From assembly GCA_963707275.1 (NCBI GenBank), contig CAVPPH010000003.1, positions 655,987-719,986 on the forward strand: a DNA stretch of 64,000 nucleotides, given 5' to 3'. Each line of letters opens with the position of its first letter. Position 1 is the stretch's first letter. Source of the DNA: JACKBK01 sp963707275 (GTDB lineage: Bacteria; Chloroflexota; Anaerolineae; JAAEKA01). A program made the position numbers and the translations under genes. Positions 28,099 to 40,475 of this stretch are shown piece after piece. The notes below the pieces were generated by a model. That model did no database searches. It was not told where the DNA came from and worked only from the letters and a program-made list of their open reading frames with translations.

Positions 28099-28282
28099 GC
28101 GTTTGTCACACAGGACGACCGCTTCCGCCAACACTACCGCCACCCCGCTGCTTGCATCCGGCTAGCACCCAAATCTGTGTTGGGGTATAATCCGCGCCCT
28201 ATTCGGCAGTTATCCAGACCCTGCGGCTCGTGCTGTCCTGCTGCCAGCCGAGGGTCTTGTCAGATCGTGGAGGTAAATCCTG

Positions 28283-31040
<2,758 letters not shown>

Positions 31041-31050
<10 letters not shown>

Positions 31051-32473
31051 AACCAGAGCAGAAGAACGGCGAGGTGGGGCGGGTGCTGGTCGTCGACGAC
31101 TATCCGATGAACCGCATGAAGCTGGCGCGCATTCTGGAGCAGCAGGGCCACAGCGTCGCCATGGCCGGCGACGGGGTCGAAGCGCTGGCGATGATGAAGG
31201 ACAGCCCGTTCGACGTGGTGCTGCTGGACATCGTCATGCCGGAGCTGGACGGTTACGGGGTGCTGGAGCGCATGATCGGCGACAGCGAGCTGCGCGACAT
31301 CCCCGTCATCGTGATCTCGGCGGTCGACGAGATCGACAGCGTGGTGCGCTGCATCGAAATGGGCGCGGTCGATTACCTGCCCAAGCCGTTCAACCCCATC
31401 GTGCTGCGGGCGCGGCTGCAAACCAGCCTGCAACGCAAGCGACTGCGCGATCTGGAGCGGTCCTACCTGCAACAGGAGATCATGCTGCGCCAGAGCGAGA
31501 AGCTGGCGACGCTGGGCCGGCTGAGCGCGGGCATGGCGCACGAGCTCAACAACCCGGCCGCGGCCGCCAAACGGGGCGCGGACCAACTGCGGCTGGCGGT
31601 GGAACAACTGCAGGCAGCCAACGACCAGCGCAACCAACTGACGTTTTCGGCCGCGCAGCACGTCGCGGCTGCTGGATCTCGGCAAGCTGGCGCAGGCGCG
31701 CGCCCGCCAGTTCGAGCAATCGAGCGCGCTGGCGCAAAGCGACCTGGAGTACGCGGTCGAAACCTGGCTGGAAGCAGGCCGGACTGGACAACGCCTGGGA
31801 GATCGCGCCGACGCTGGTCAACCTGGGATACGACGAGGACGCGCTGGCAGAGCTGGCCGAAGGGTTCGACCGCCCGCAACTGCCGGCCGTGCTGGCCTGG
31901 CTGGCGGCGACCTACAACGTCTACAGCCTGCTGGAGGAAGTGGGCCAGGGCGCGACCCGCATCGCCGAGCTGGTCGGCGCGCTGAAGATGTACACCTTCA
32001 TGGACCAGGCGCCCGTGCAGGCGGTGGACGTCAACCAGGGGCTGGAGAACACGCTGGTGATGCTGCGCAGCAAGCTGCGGGCCGGCGTCAACGTCCGCCG
32101 GGAGTATGCCGAGAACCTGCCGCGCATCCAGGCCTACGGCAGCGAACTGAACCAGGTCTGGACCAACCTGATCGACAACGCCATCGACGCGATGGATGGG
32201 CAGGGCGAGCTGGTCGTCAGAACCCGCCAGGAGGACGGCCTGGTGGTCGTCGAGATCGAGGACAACGGGCCGGGCATCCCGCCGTCAGTCCAGCCGCACG
32301 TCTTCGATCCCTTCTTCACCACCAAGGCGCCCGGCTCAGGCACCGGCCTCGGCCTCAACATCAGCCACCACATCATCGTCGACAAGCACGGCGGGACGAT
32401 CGAGGTGCGCTCGCAACCCGGCAGCACGTGTTTTGAGGTCAAGCTGCCGATCGATGGCGTGAAGAAAAGTTGA
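31041..32473 (+). CDS. Response regulator-histidine kinase fusion (REC-HK), two frameshifts
   Basis: The ATG at 31041 overlaps the end of the hybrid kinase gene. The REC domain (residues 13-130) has V-L-V-V-D-D-Y, V-V-L-L-D-I-V-M-P (phospho-Asp) and Y-L-P-K-P-F. A coiled stretch with R-Q-S-E-K-L-A-T-L-G-R-L-S-A-G leads to the His box M-A-H-E-L-N-N-P-A-A-A-A. Shifts near 31665 and 31785 are needed to reach the ATPase domain: L-N-Q-V-W-T-N-L-I-D-N-A-I-D-A-M, E-D-N-G-P-G-I-P, G-S-G-T-G-L-G-L-N-I. A REC domain before a soluble kinase suggests it receives phosphate from the HPt of its neighbour and acts as the next step of the relay. No DNA-binding output domain is present in either protein. Confidence 0.85.
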
Positions 32474-32571
32474 ATCGTCCAAAAGCGACGACCGCTATTA
32501 CCCGTACAGGCGAGAATGCGATGCTTAATGCAGTGGTGTCGAGCCAACGCATTTTCTGAAAGGAGATCCCG

Positions 32572-33162
32572 ATGCATGCGGAGAAGCACTTGGTCAAGCA
32601 GGAATTGAGCGAAGCAGTCGCCTTCTTCATCAAGCGCCAGCGACTTGTAGCGCAGGCGATGCTTGATCTTGGACTCGATCTGAAGAGAGTCGGAGTCGTC
32701 GGAACATTAGCCTGGGTCCCAGGCTATCATGAGTTTGCCGAAGAATTGGCGAAATCGCAGCCCGATTTATCGGAAGAGGATCGTCGCAAAGCACTGCAAG
32801 AGTACGACGATGCAAACACGGTGCCACCTGAAGGAATCTGGACCGATCCTGATGGAAGTACATGGGAGTACTACTTGCATGGAATAGGCTGCAATCTGAC
32901 AAACGTGTTTACACGAGAGCCAGTATGTTGGAACTGCCCGGACGTTAACGCATTCGACTGGTTCTTCTTTATGCGACATCTCGAGTGGCAATTGCGGGAT
33001 CCCGACCGAAATGCGAAGCTAAAACATACACAAGTGTGGTTTTCGAATGACGATGGTAGTTCGTTTTATGCGTTGATACATGAGATGATGGATGAAGGAA
33101 TGCTAGATTTTACCTCAACAGGTCGGAATCGGAACAAAAAAGATAATTCGGCCGCTCATTGA
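32572..33162 (+). CDS. Hypothetical protein (DUF6896-like?)
   Basis: 196 residues, start supported by AAAGGAGATCCCG. A helical N-terminal half (residues 1-80) is followed by E-G-I-W, W-E-Y-Y-L-H-G-I-G-C-N-L-T-N and a Trp/Asp-rich block V-N-A-F-D-W-F-F-F. The H-G-I-G-C and D-W-F-F motifs recall DUF6896 proteins, often found near toxin or immunity genes, but I am not certain of the family. Base composition is lower in GC than the surrounding genes, which together with its isolated position suggests recent transfer. Confidence 0.55.
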   Translation: MHAEKHLVKQELSEAVAFFIKRQRLVAQAMLDLGLDLKRVGVVGTLAWVPGYHEFAEELAKSQPDLSEEDRRKALQEYDDANTVPPEGIWTDPDGSTWEYYLHGIGCNLTNVFTREPVCWNCPDVNAFDWFFFMRHLEWQLRDPDRNAKLKHTQVWFSNDDGSSFYALIHEMMDEGMLDFTSTGRNRNKKDNSAAH

Positions 33163-33541
33163 GCTATGAACTGGCTTGAGGTTCTTGCAATTCCTCTGCG
33201 TCACCAACAAGTTGATTGGAGCCAGAATCGCTCAAACCCTTCGCCGTCTCGTTTTCAGGCGATCTGAAGTTGCTATCGACCGCCGTGCCACGTGGAACAA
33301 CGCTCGTCAGGAAAGAAGAACTCGCATGATCACTCCAATATGATCCTCATCATTGAACAGATGGCATTTTTATGCTATCTTTGAAGCGACAGGGTTTGTG
33401 CATTCCGAACGCTATACATCTTCACGCACTTAACACGACTTCCATCTGCCAATGTCTGACTTGACAGGATCTGTCAAAAGACATCGGCTCTACACTTTCA
33501 CCAACGTTCCCAATAATTTCCGCTACAACATGGAGGGTCCA
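33163..33541. other. 379-bp intergenic region with a 17-bp dyad
   Basis: No gene is evident, and the sequence is AT-richer than its neighbours. At 33461-33477 there is a perfect dyad TTGACAG-GAT-CTGTCAA; its left half doubles as a -35 box (TTGACA), though no good -10 lies at 17 bp. It is a candidate operator for the surface-protein gene that starts at 33542. Confidence 0.5.
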
Positions 33542-36113
33542 ATGTCCAAACAGCGTCGTTCGAACAAAGTCATCACGGTTTGCATGTTACTCGGGCTATT
33601 TTTGAGTGGCATACAAACCGCAGCGTCTGCTCCTGCGAAGCATGACGCTCCATTTGACGCCGATTAACACCCAACCGGAGAGTCGAACCTGGCATCGCCG
33701 CAGAGACGATCGTCGTTCCCTTCCGATCAGGCATCGGTGGTGTTCAAACGAACCAATCGTTCAGCGGACCAGTGACAGTCACAGTGTCAGGCATTGGCCA
33801 AGCTTCCGGCACTTCCTATTCTGACGCCTTCTACGTTTCACCGATTATCTAGGCAATCCAATCACACCGGTACATCCACCAGGACCGTACAATTACACGT
33901 TGTGGATCAACGATGGACCTGCAGACGTCTACGTTTCACCAATTCCTGCCTACAATTCACAACACATTTATACATTTTCGATTATCGCGCCAGGGGGACC
34001 ACTGCGGTTCGCAGTCGGCGATGAGCAGTCTGGCGACAATAGGGGAGTACACGGTGAAGTAACACCCCAGTTGGCCGCCATGCGGCATCACTCGCCGCCA
34101 ACACTTGACGGTTACCTTGACGACTGGCCGAACTCGTATTCACAAGTCCTGAATGGCTCAACTTCGAACTACTATCAGTGGCAGTTACCCAGTGCCCGGA
34201 TGCCAGCACAACCATCCGAGCCGGTTGGGATGACGCCTATCTCTACTTCGCATTTCAGGTCACGGACGATGTCTTTGTTGCGGACAGCGAGGAGATCTGG
34301 CACGATGACTGCGGTCAGGTTGCCCTCGATGGGGCCAACGACGATACGGGCAATAACGCAGATGACCACGATTTGGTGGCTGCCGCCGATGGTCGCCTTT
34401 TAGATTTTGGAATCACGCCAGTGGAAAGGCGCACGCGTCAGCGTGAAATCATCGGGAGGCGCCAACGGTTACGTCGATAGAAATGGCCGTCGACAAGTCA
34501 CTTGTTGGAGGGACGTTGACCGTCGATCGTCTCCTTGGTGTGAACATTGGGCTTGCAGACGACGACGATGGCGGACAAGCAGAATCCTGGATGGTTTGGG
34601 CGGGTCAAGTACGCGACTCAAGGACAGGCTGACTTCATCGATTTGCGATTATTGGGTCAGACATGGTCTCCCGCTGCCCCACCGCCAGGCTACTGGAGCC
34701 AGACTACCTCGAACACCACCGCCCTGCTGCGAGGACTGCAAATGCGCAGCGCGGGCGAGGGCTGGGCAGTTGGATCGGACGGCAAGGTCTCTGCGCTACA
34801 ACGGTAACTGGCAGAACGTCAATATGCCGGAAACACGTGATCTTCACACCGTGTTTATGCCTGCGTCGAATTCAGGCTGGGTTGGCGGCGCGGGTGGAGC
34901 GCTTTGGCGCTTCAACTCAGGAAACTGGACGCAACCGTCCAGCCCGGTCAACAGCACACTTTGGGACACCGATATGCTATCTGACAGTGATGGCTGGATG
35001 ATCGGGATCGGCGGTGTAATCCTGCACTATGATGGCAACAGTTGGAGCCAGTTCCCCAGTCCCTCGCAGGTCTACAGCGGGCTTGGGATAGACATGCTGA
35101 CAGCCAACGACGGCTGGATCGTCGGCGACAGCGGATTGATCTGGCACTACAATGGCGTCAACTGGTCGTCGGTCGCATCGCCGACGACCAACGATCTGTA
35201 TGATGTCTCTATGGTCAGTGAATCCGACGGGTGGGCAGTCGGGCGTAATGGCACGATAGTCCGTTACAAGAATGGAAACTGGCGGCGCTGGGGAAGTCCG
35301 ACATCGGTCGTTCTGCTCGGCGTGAAGATGGTGAACGCTGAAGACGGTTGGGCTGTAGGAGAAGGCGGCACGATCCTTCGCTACAACGGTCGCGGCTGGA
35401 GCAAGGTTGACTCGCCCACCCTACGCAACCTTGAAGACGTCTCGGTGCTGAACGCGTTCAACGCCTGGGCGGCCGGACAGAACGGCACCATCGTGCATTT
35501 CAGCCCGCCTTGGGCGCCGACGGAAACGCCTACGCCCACACCAACGTTAACGCCAACGCGGACTCCCACTCCAACGCCAACAGCAACGCCGACGCGGACA
35601 GCTACGCCAACCAGAACGGCGACTCCGACACGCACATCCACGCCCACAGCGACCCCAACCAGAACGCCGGTAGGCGTGCCCAACATCTCGGCATCCACAA
35701 AATCCGCTTCACCGACAGTGGTAGGCTATTTTGAGAATATCACCTACACGATCACGGTGCGTAACACCGGCAATGGTCTGGCATCGGTGGAGTTGAGCGA
35801 CATACCGCCGTTGCCTTATCTGGCCGGCAGCGCAGTCGGTGGAATCACATGGGACGATGCAGCCGGCGCCATCAAATGGCAGGGCACACTTACGCCAGGC
35901 GAGTCGCGCATCTTCCAGTTCGCCGTGCATGGACCGACCCCTGTGATTCCGCTCAATACGATCTACACCAACCGCGTTACGCTGCGCGAGGGCAACAATG
36001 CACCGATTGAGCGGTCAGCGGATGTCTTGGCAAATCCAGCGCCGACGCCGACGGTGACGCCGACTGCCACACCTGTGGTATACCAGCTCTACGTTCCGTA
36101 CATTCGCAAGTAA
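33542..36113 (+). CDS. Large secreted surface protein: CBM9-like, beta-propeller, TP stalk, DUF11; many frameshifts
   Basis: The ATG at 33542 has GGAGG upstream and starts a signal peptide (V-I-T-V-C-M-L-L-G-L-F-L-S-G, then A-S-A). At least eight single-base shifts occur between 33660 and 34800, none after that. Piecing frames together gives a beta domain (about 33690-34040), a CBM9-like domain (P-T-L-D-G-Y-L-D-D-W to V-W-A-G, about 34100-34600), about seven G-W-A-V-G-x-G-G-x-I-x-x-Y propeller blades (34740-35505, Ycf48/BNR-like), a T-P-T-P-T stalk (35515-35675), a DUF11 repeat (35680-36035) and the end V-Y-Q-L-Y-V-P-Y-I-R-K. A cell-surface or released carbohydrate-binding protein is inferred. 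Dense shifts in the 5' third mean it may be a genuine pseudogene or badly assembled. Confidence 0.72.
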
Positions 36114-36133
36114 CCGGCGAGCCGATGAACAGC

Positions 36134-36194
36134 AACTATTCAGTCTTCACCGTTGCGTCACTCCCGCCACCGCGGGAATGACGGGTGAATAGTT
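36134..36194. repeat. Inverted repeat with CGCGGGAATGACGG core
   Basis: Outer arms AACTATTCA and TGAATAGTT, inner arms of the GTCATTCCCGC type. Same family as 20793 and 23161. Confidence 0.7.
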
Positions 36195-36247
36195 ACGATG
36201 AAATCCACAATTGAAGTCGGTAACTGGCTCGACACGCCCGCCGGAGG

Positions 36248-36307
36248 CCAAGGCTGGGCTGCTCGACAGGAACGGCGATGAACTCCTCGACCGTCTGCCG
36301 CGCGGCT
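36248..36307 (-). pseudogene. Short copy of the ino1 3' end
   Basis: About 60 bp match 38697-38760. In reverse it reads R-Q-T-V-E-E-F-I-A and V-E-Q-P-S-L, as in the last 25 residues of inositol-phosphate synthase (R-M-V-E-E-F-I-A..V-E-Q-P-S-L). No start and no downstream gene. It lies in the 347-bp gap before mntA, together with the inverted repeat at 36134; nothing else was recognised there. Confidence 0.65.
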
Positions 36308-36460
36308 CGACGTTCCATGACCAACGCAAGATGATCGTGCAGGATTTCTATCAGTGACTTGCGCCGTATGATCGGCCGTTGCGGACTGCTTAATGATGTG
36401 CTAAAATCTGGTCAACCCCGGCTGTGTTTCTGATTCAGCAACTGCCAAGGATGTGAGTAC

Positions 36461-36796
36461 ATGAGCAACGGTGCGAGTATCAACAAGACTGAAGTGAAAA
36501 AAGCACTTACCCAAGCAGATCTGCGGACGCGACTGCTGGCCTTCAAGAAACAGCGCGGCGCAGAGTTTCAGCTGACTGCCCTGGGCTACTTTGGCTCCTA
36601 TGCCCGTGGAGAAGCCCAACCTGAAAGCGACATAGACATTATCTTCGAGACGACGCATCCAAATCTATGGATGACATCTATCATGCGACAAGACCTGGAA
36701 GAATGGTTGGATCGTCCCGTAGATCTCATTCGCCTGCACAGGCACATGCGTCCCGGTTTCCGAGCGCGGCTCGAACGTGAGGTGGTCTATGTCTGA
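36461..36796 (+). CDS. mntA: MNT-domain nucleotidyltransferase antitoxin (MntA)
   Basis: 111 residues. The minimal nucleotidyltransferase motif G-S-Y-A-R-G-E-A-Q-P-E-S-D-I-D-I holds the two metal-binding Asp, and P-V-D-L-I-R supplies the third. Known MntA proteins AMPylate a Tyr of the partner HEPN toxin and neutralise it. The stop overlaps the partner start by eight bases. A 35-residue helical N-terminal extension precedes the core. Confidence 0.88.
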   Translation: MSNGASINKTEVKKALTQADLRTRLLAFKKQRGAEFQLTALGYFGSYARGEAQPESDIDIIFETTHPNLWMTSIMRQDLEEWLDRPVDLIRLHRHMRPGFRARLEREVVYV

Positions 36797-37175
36797 GCAA
36801 GCGCTTTTACGAGAGCGTCTGGAGATGATTCTGGATGCTCTGGAGCGTATTCCCCGCCGCTTCGCTGTCATCAAAACGCCCGACGATTTCGTAACCAGTC
36901 AGTCGGGTGTTGATCTGATGGACAGCATCTGCATGGTTCTGCTCGCAACTGGCGAAGAATTCAAGAAGATTGACCGAGAGACAGAAGGCGAACTCCTTGC
37001 CCGCTACCCGCAAGTCACATGGCGAGGCGCCATCGGATTCCGCGATGTCTTGGCACACGGCTACTTTCAGATCGATCCCGAACAGCTCTACACAGTTTGC
37101 GAAGAGAATATCCCTCTGCTGATCGAGACCGTGCAACACATGATTCAAGATTTGGAAGATCATCCTACGCCCTGA
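36789..37175 (+). CDS. hepT: HEPN-domain RNase toxin (HepT)
   Basis: 128 residues from the ATG at 36789, chosen because it overlaps mntA and is the first Met of the family-like sequence. Helical throughout. The catalytic R-x4-H-x-Y motif is complete: R-D-V-L-A-H-G-Y near residue 90, where the Tyr is the known AMPylation target. With mntA it forms a type VII toxin-antitoxin pair. Both frames are intact, so this is probably the most complete TA module in the window. A strong hairpin follows 27 bp later. Confidence 0.9.
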   Translation: MSEQALLRERLEMILDALERIPRRFAVIKTPDDFVTSQSGVDLMDSICMVLLATGEEFKKIDRETEGELLARYPQVTWRGAIGFRDVLAHGYFQIDPEQLYTVCEENIPLLIETVQHMIQDLEDHPTP

Positions 37176-37201
37176 TCTTCCCGAATTCCTACCAAGCAAA
37201 A

Positions 37202-37234
37202 GCGGGGCCGCGGCGTTTGAAGCCGCGGCCCCGC
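37202..37234 (+). terminator. Hairpin terminator after hepT
   Basis: 13-bp perfect stem GCGGGGCCGCGGC with loop GTTTGAA. There is no clear U run. A near copy of the stem and loop lies at 38602. Confidence 0.6.
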
Positions 37235-37385
37235 TCGAGATTCCCACGGCTAAACTGACACCAGCGCGCCAGAAAATACCGACCAGATCGCTGAGGCGAC
37301 ACGGTATCCGCGGATGTGACGAAAATCGTGTGCGGCAAACGTTCAACAGAACATGTCGATTCGAAATCACGTATCGGAGGATGTC

Positions 37386-38504
37386 ATGAAACGATTACGC
37401 CCTGCACTGTTGTTGGTTGCTTGCGGCCTGCTGGTCGTTACACCCGTGGCCGCGGCTGCACCTGAAGCCGGACCTTGCGCTACTGGCGCGGCCTATGACC
37501 CTGCCTGCGATGTCGACCACGATGGCGACGTGGACATCTTCGATGTCCAGAAGACGGCCGGACACTGGAACCAGACCGGAGCATGGACCAGTGACAACGA
37601 CCACGATCATCTGGGCCAGACCTGGACGGGCAGTGGCAACCCAATCGTACTCGGCGGATCCTACGGCAATCCTACCTGGGCGCCGCTCGCCCTGAATAAC
37701 AGCGCCGGCGCAGGCGTGCGCATCAACGCTCAAGGGGGTAGCGGCGTTTGGGTCGAGGAGGCATCGCTGAACGGTGTGTTGGTGGACTCGGCAGGCGGCG
37801 ACGGTGTTTACGTCTGTCACACTGGAAGTGAGACCTCGTGTTCGCCTGACCCCGCCAACAATGGCATGGAGATTGGCAGCGCCGAGGATCATGGGGTGGC
37901 CGTGTTTTCAGCAGGCGACAACGGGTTGTTCGTGTACAGTGCCAACGACCACGGCGTCGACGCGTTCGGTTACAACCTGGCGGGCTTCTTCTTTGGCCCT
38001 GTCACAATCACCGGCGGCTGCACCGGGTGTCTGCTGGCGAGCTTCGGCGTCAACACAGGCGACCAGCCGTTGCAACCGGGCGATCTGGTCTCCCTGGCCG
38101 GCCTGCGCGACAGTGGGGTGGACAGCGTGCCCGTGCTGCTGGAAGTTCAGGGGGCGACGGGTAGCGATGGGATCGTGGGGGTCGTTCAAGGCTGGGCGGA
38201 GATGGTCAGCCAGAACAGGCCCCGGCCGGACGAGATCGGCCTGCGCCTGGTGCCGCGCGAAGGCGCCGTTGAGCCGGGCCAGTATGTCACCATCGCCTAT
38301 TCAGGTCTGACGCAGGTCAAGGCCAGCGGGCCAATTGCACAGGGCAGCAAGCTGGCAGTCGGAGCGAACGGCGCGGCCCGTCCACTGCGCACCGTAACTG
38401 TGGATGGTGTGGAACTGGCCGAAAACGCTTCCGCCATCGGTCTGGCCCTGGAAAACCTCGACCGCGACAGCGGTTTGATCTGGGTGCTGCTGGACATGCA
38501 GTAG
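37386..38504 (+). CDS. Secreted dockerin-like protein
   Basis: 372 residues from the ATG at 37386 (GGAGG six bases before). Signal peptide 1-25 (A-L-L-L-V-A-C-G-L-L-V-V, cut after A-A-A). Residues 36-62 read D-P-A-C-D-V-D-H-D-G-D-V-D-I-F-D-V-Q, one calcium-binding dockerin-type EF loop. A Gly-rich middle with repeated G-x-G-V-x-V strands (about 85-200) looks like a short beta helix. The C-terminal 145 residues (G-D-L-V-S-L-A-G to W-V-L-L-D-M) resemble the self-cleaving or trimer domains of phage tail spikes, but I cannot assign the family. Probably surface-bound or released. It is flanked by two near-identical hairpins. Confidence 0.65.
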   Translation: MKRLRPALLLVACGLLVVTPVAAAAPEAGPCATGAAYDPACDVDHDGDVDIFDVQKTAGHWNQTGAWTSDNDHDHLGQTWTGSGNPIVLGGSYGNPTWAPLALNNSAGAGVRINAQGGSGVWVEEASLNGVLVDSAGGDGVYVCHTGSETSCSPDPANNGMEIGSAEDHGVAVFSAGDNGLFVYSANDHGVDAFGYNLAGFFFGPVTITGGCTGCLLASFGVNTGDQPLQPGDLVSLAGLRDSGVDSVPVLLEVQGATGSDGIVGVVQGWAEMVSQNRPRPDEIGLRLVPREGAVEPGQYVTIAYSGLTQVKASGPIAQGSKLAVGANGAARPLRTVTVDGVELAENASAIGLALENLDRDSGLIWVLLDMQ

Positions 38505-38601
38505 CCTCCATACTTTCTGTCGCCGGATTCGAGTACAAGCGGTGTTTGCCATCTTTGCGGCATGTCGAGGACAAGGCTATTCAATCCCCGGTAAACATGA
38601 A

Positions 38602-38635
38602 ACGGGGCCACGGCGTTTTGACGCCGCGGCCCCGT
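38602..38635. terminator. Bidirectional hairpin between convergent genes
   Basis: 14-bp stem (one mismatch) ACGGGGCCACGGCG, loop TTTTGA. It lies between the dockerin-like gene and the end of ino1, so it can serve both. Confidence 0.65.
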
Positions 38636-38668
38636 CGTGCTGCTGACTGTTGAACTGACGCAAATCGC

Positions 38669-39793
38669 CTAGCTGACGATCTCCTCGAGCTGCTCGTCCA
38701 GGCTGGGCTGCTCGACGGTGTCAGTGGCGATGAACTCCTCGACCATCCGGCGCGCGACGTCGTCGGTGAACTGCTGCGGCGGGGACTTCATGAAGTAGGC
38801 AGACGCCGGAACTATGGGGCCGCTGAGACCGCGATCCATGGCTACCTTGACGCAGCGCAGCGCGTCGATGATCACGCCGGCCGAGTTGGGCGAGTCCCAC
38901 ACTTCCAGCTTGACCTCCATCTGCAGGGGCACGTCGCCGAAGGCGCGGCCTTCCATGCGGATGTGGCACCACTTGCGGTCGGTCAGCCACGGCACGTAGT
39001 CGCTGGGACCGACATGCACGTTGCCAGGACCCAGGTCGTAGGGCAACTGGCTGGTGACCGCCTTGGTCTTGGAGATCTTCTTGCTCTCCAGCCGGTCGCG
39101 CTCCAACATGTTGTAGAAGTCCATGTTGCCGCCGAAGTTGAGCTGGTAGGTGCGGTCCAGGTGGACGCTGCGGTCCTTGAACAGGTTGGTCAGCACGCGG
39201 TGGGTGATCGTCGCGCCGACCTGGCTCTTGACGTCGTCACCAACGATGGGCAGACCGGCATCGCGGAAGCGCTTGGACCAGTAGGGCGAGCTGGCGATGA
39301 AGACCGGGATGCCGTTGACAAAGCCACATCCGGCCTCGATGGCCTGCTCGACGTACCACTTGGTCGCCATTTCCGAGCCGACGGGCATGAAGTTGATGAT
39401 GACATCAGCCTTGGTGGACTTGAGGATGCCGATCACGTCGTCGGTTGGGCCTTCGGCCTTGGTGACCATAGTGCTGACGTATTTGCCCAGCCCGTCGTGG
39501 GTCATGCCGCGCGACACGGGCACGTTGAGGAACGGCACGTCGGCGAACTTGATGGTGTTGTTGGGGTGCGCCCAGATGGCCTCGCTGAGGTCCTTGCCGA
39601 CTTTGCCTTCGACCACATCGAACGCGGCGACGAACTCGATGTCGCGCACATGGTAGCCACCGAGCGTGGCATGCATCAGGCCGGGGATCTCGGCATCATC
39701 CGCGGCATCCTTGTAGTACTGTACACCCTGAACCAACGCTGCTGCGCAATTGCCAACACCGATGATTGCAACACGAACCTTTTTGTTTCCCAT
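38669..39793 (-). CDS. ino1: Inositol-3-phosphate synthase
   Basis: 374 residues. The Rossmann start V-A-I-I-G-V-G-N-C-A-A-A-L-V-Q-G binds NAD+; the family blocks I-I-N-F-M-P-V-G-S-E, V-N-G-I-P-V-F-I-A-S, G-D-D-V-K-S-Q-V-G-A-T and L-N-F-G-G-N-M-D-F-Y-N-M are all present, including the two active-site Lys in D-D-V-K and S-K-K-I-S-K-T-K. It converts glucose-6-phosphate to inositol-3-phosphate for phosphatidylinositol or other inositol lipids or solutes. Length fits the short prokaryotic form. The TATAAT-like box at about 39850 (reverse strand) may be its -10. A fragment of its 3' end occurs at 36248. Confidence 0.93.
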   Translation of the reverse strand: MGNKKVRVAIIGVGNCAAALVQGVQYYKDAADDAEIPGLMHATLGGYHVRDIEFVAAFDVVEGKVGKDLSEAIWAHPNNTIKFADVPFLNVPVSRGMTHDGLGKYVSTMVTKAEGPTDDVIGILKSTKADVIINFMPVGSEMATKWYVEQAIEAGCGFVNGIPVFIASSPYWSKRFRDAGLPIVGDDVKSQVGATITHRVLTNLFKDRSVHLDRTYQLNFGGNMDFYNMLERDRLESKKISKTKAVTSQLPYDLGPGNVHVGPSDYVPWLTDRKWCHIRMEGRAFGDVPLQMEVKLEVWDSPNSAGVIIDALRCVKVAMDRGLSGPIVPASAYFMKSPPQQFTDDVARRMVEEFIATDTVEQPSLDEQLEEIVS

Positions 39794-39979
39794 TGAGTTT
39801 GTTCTCCTATATCAAACTTGTTGAGCCGGTAGTGCTCAACGGGAAGACATTATAGCCAGCTTTGAGCAAATCGCCAGTATTAAGGCATGCCCGTTGAAAT
39901 GGCTGGTATCGTTCACAGCGCGAGAAACCCTGGCGGCACCAACCCCGGCAGTCGTTTTCGTGTTACCACGCCGCGCAGG

Positions 39980-39985
39980 TATAAT
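39980..39985 (+). promoter_or_regulatory. -10 box implying a leaderless mRNA
   Basis: TATAAT ends seven bases before the ATG at 39992, the distance expected for transcription to begin at the A of the start codon. No ribosome-binding site is visible and the -35 (TTCGTG at 17 bp) is weak. Confidence 0.5.
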
Positions 39986-39991
39986 CCTGCT

Positions 39992-40360
39992 ATGCTCACT
40001 CGCGATGAATTCGAAGACCTGGTGGCTGACGCGCTGGAGACGCTGCCGCCGGAGATACTGAACAGGATGGACAACGTCGCCGTCACCGTGCAGGATTGGC
40101 CCAGTCGCGACCAGTTGTCGTCGTCACGCGTCCCGCCCGGATCGACGTTGTTTGGACTCTACCAGGGTGTGCCACTGACGCAGCGATCCAGCTTCTACGG
40201 CATGGTCGCGCCCGACCGGATCACAATCTTCCGCGGGCCGTTGACAAGCTATTACCAGACCCCGGAAGCCATTGCCGTGCAGGTTCGCCGCACGGTCGTC
40301 CACGAGATCGCCCATCACTTCGGCATGGGAGAAGAACAAATCGCCCGGCTGGGGTATTGA
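39992..40360 (+). CDS. Small zincin-like metallopeptidase (DUF1025/MMP-like)
   Basis: 122 residues from the ATG at 39992. The open frame runs from 39887, but the family start M-L-T-R-D-E-F-E-D-L-V and the TATAAT just upstream favour 39992. The zinc motif H-E-I-A-H-H-F-G is near residue 108. Families of this size (metallopeptidase family, about 110-130 residues) are common in Chloroflexota and Actinobacteria; substrate unknown. Confidence 0.82.
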   Translation: MLTRDEFEDLVADALETLPPEILNRMDNVAVTVQDWPSRDQLSSSRVPPGSTLFGLYQGVPLTQRSSFYGMVAPDRITIFRGPLTSYYQTPEAIAVQVRRTVVHEIAHHFGMGEEQIARLGY

Positions 40361-40475
40361 GGGGTGACACGGTGATTGGAGAGGATGTACTCTGAACCTT
40401 AGATTTCATCTGGCATTGCGTGTTTGCCGCTTCATCTGATTATCCAACTATACCATTCGTTGCCTCGCCACCGTG

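Noticed and set aside
28114..28130. Third mini-copy of a comEC segment (GACGACCGCTTCCGCCA)
   Set aside because: 17 bp of identity alone is not enough to claim a duplication, although its location beside the other fragments is suggestive.
32480..32571. Half of a GTCATTCCCGC-type repeat (CCCGTACAGGCGAGAATGC)
   Set aside because: Only one arm is present; too little to call as an element.
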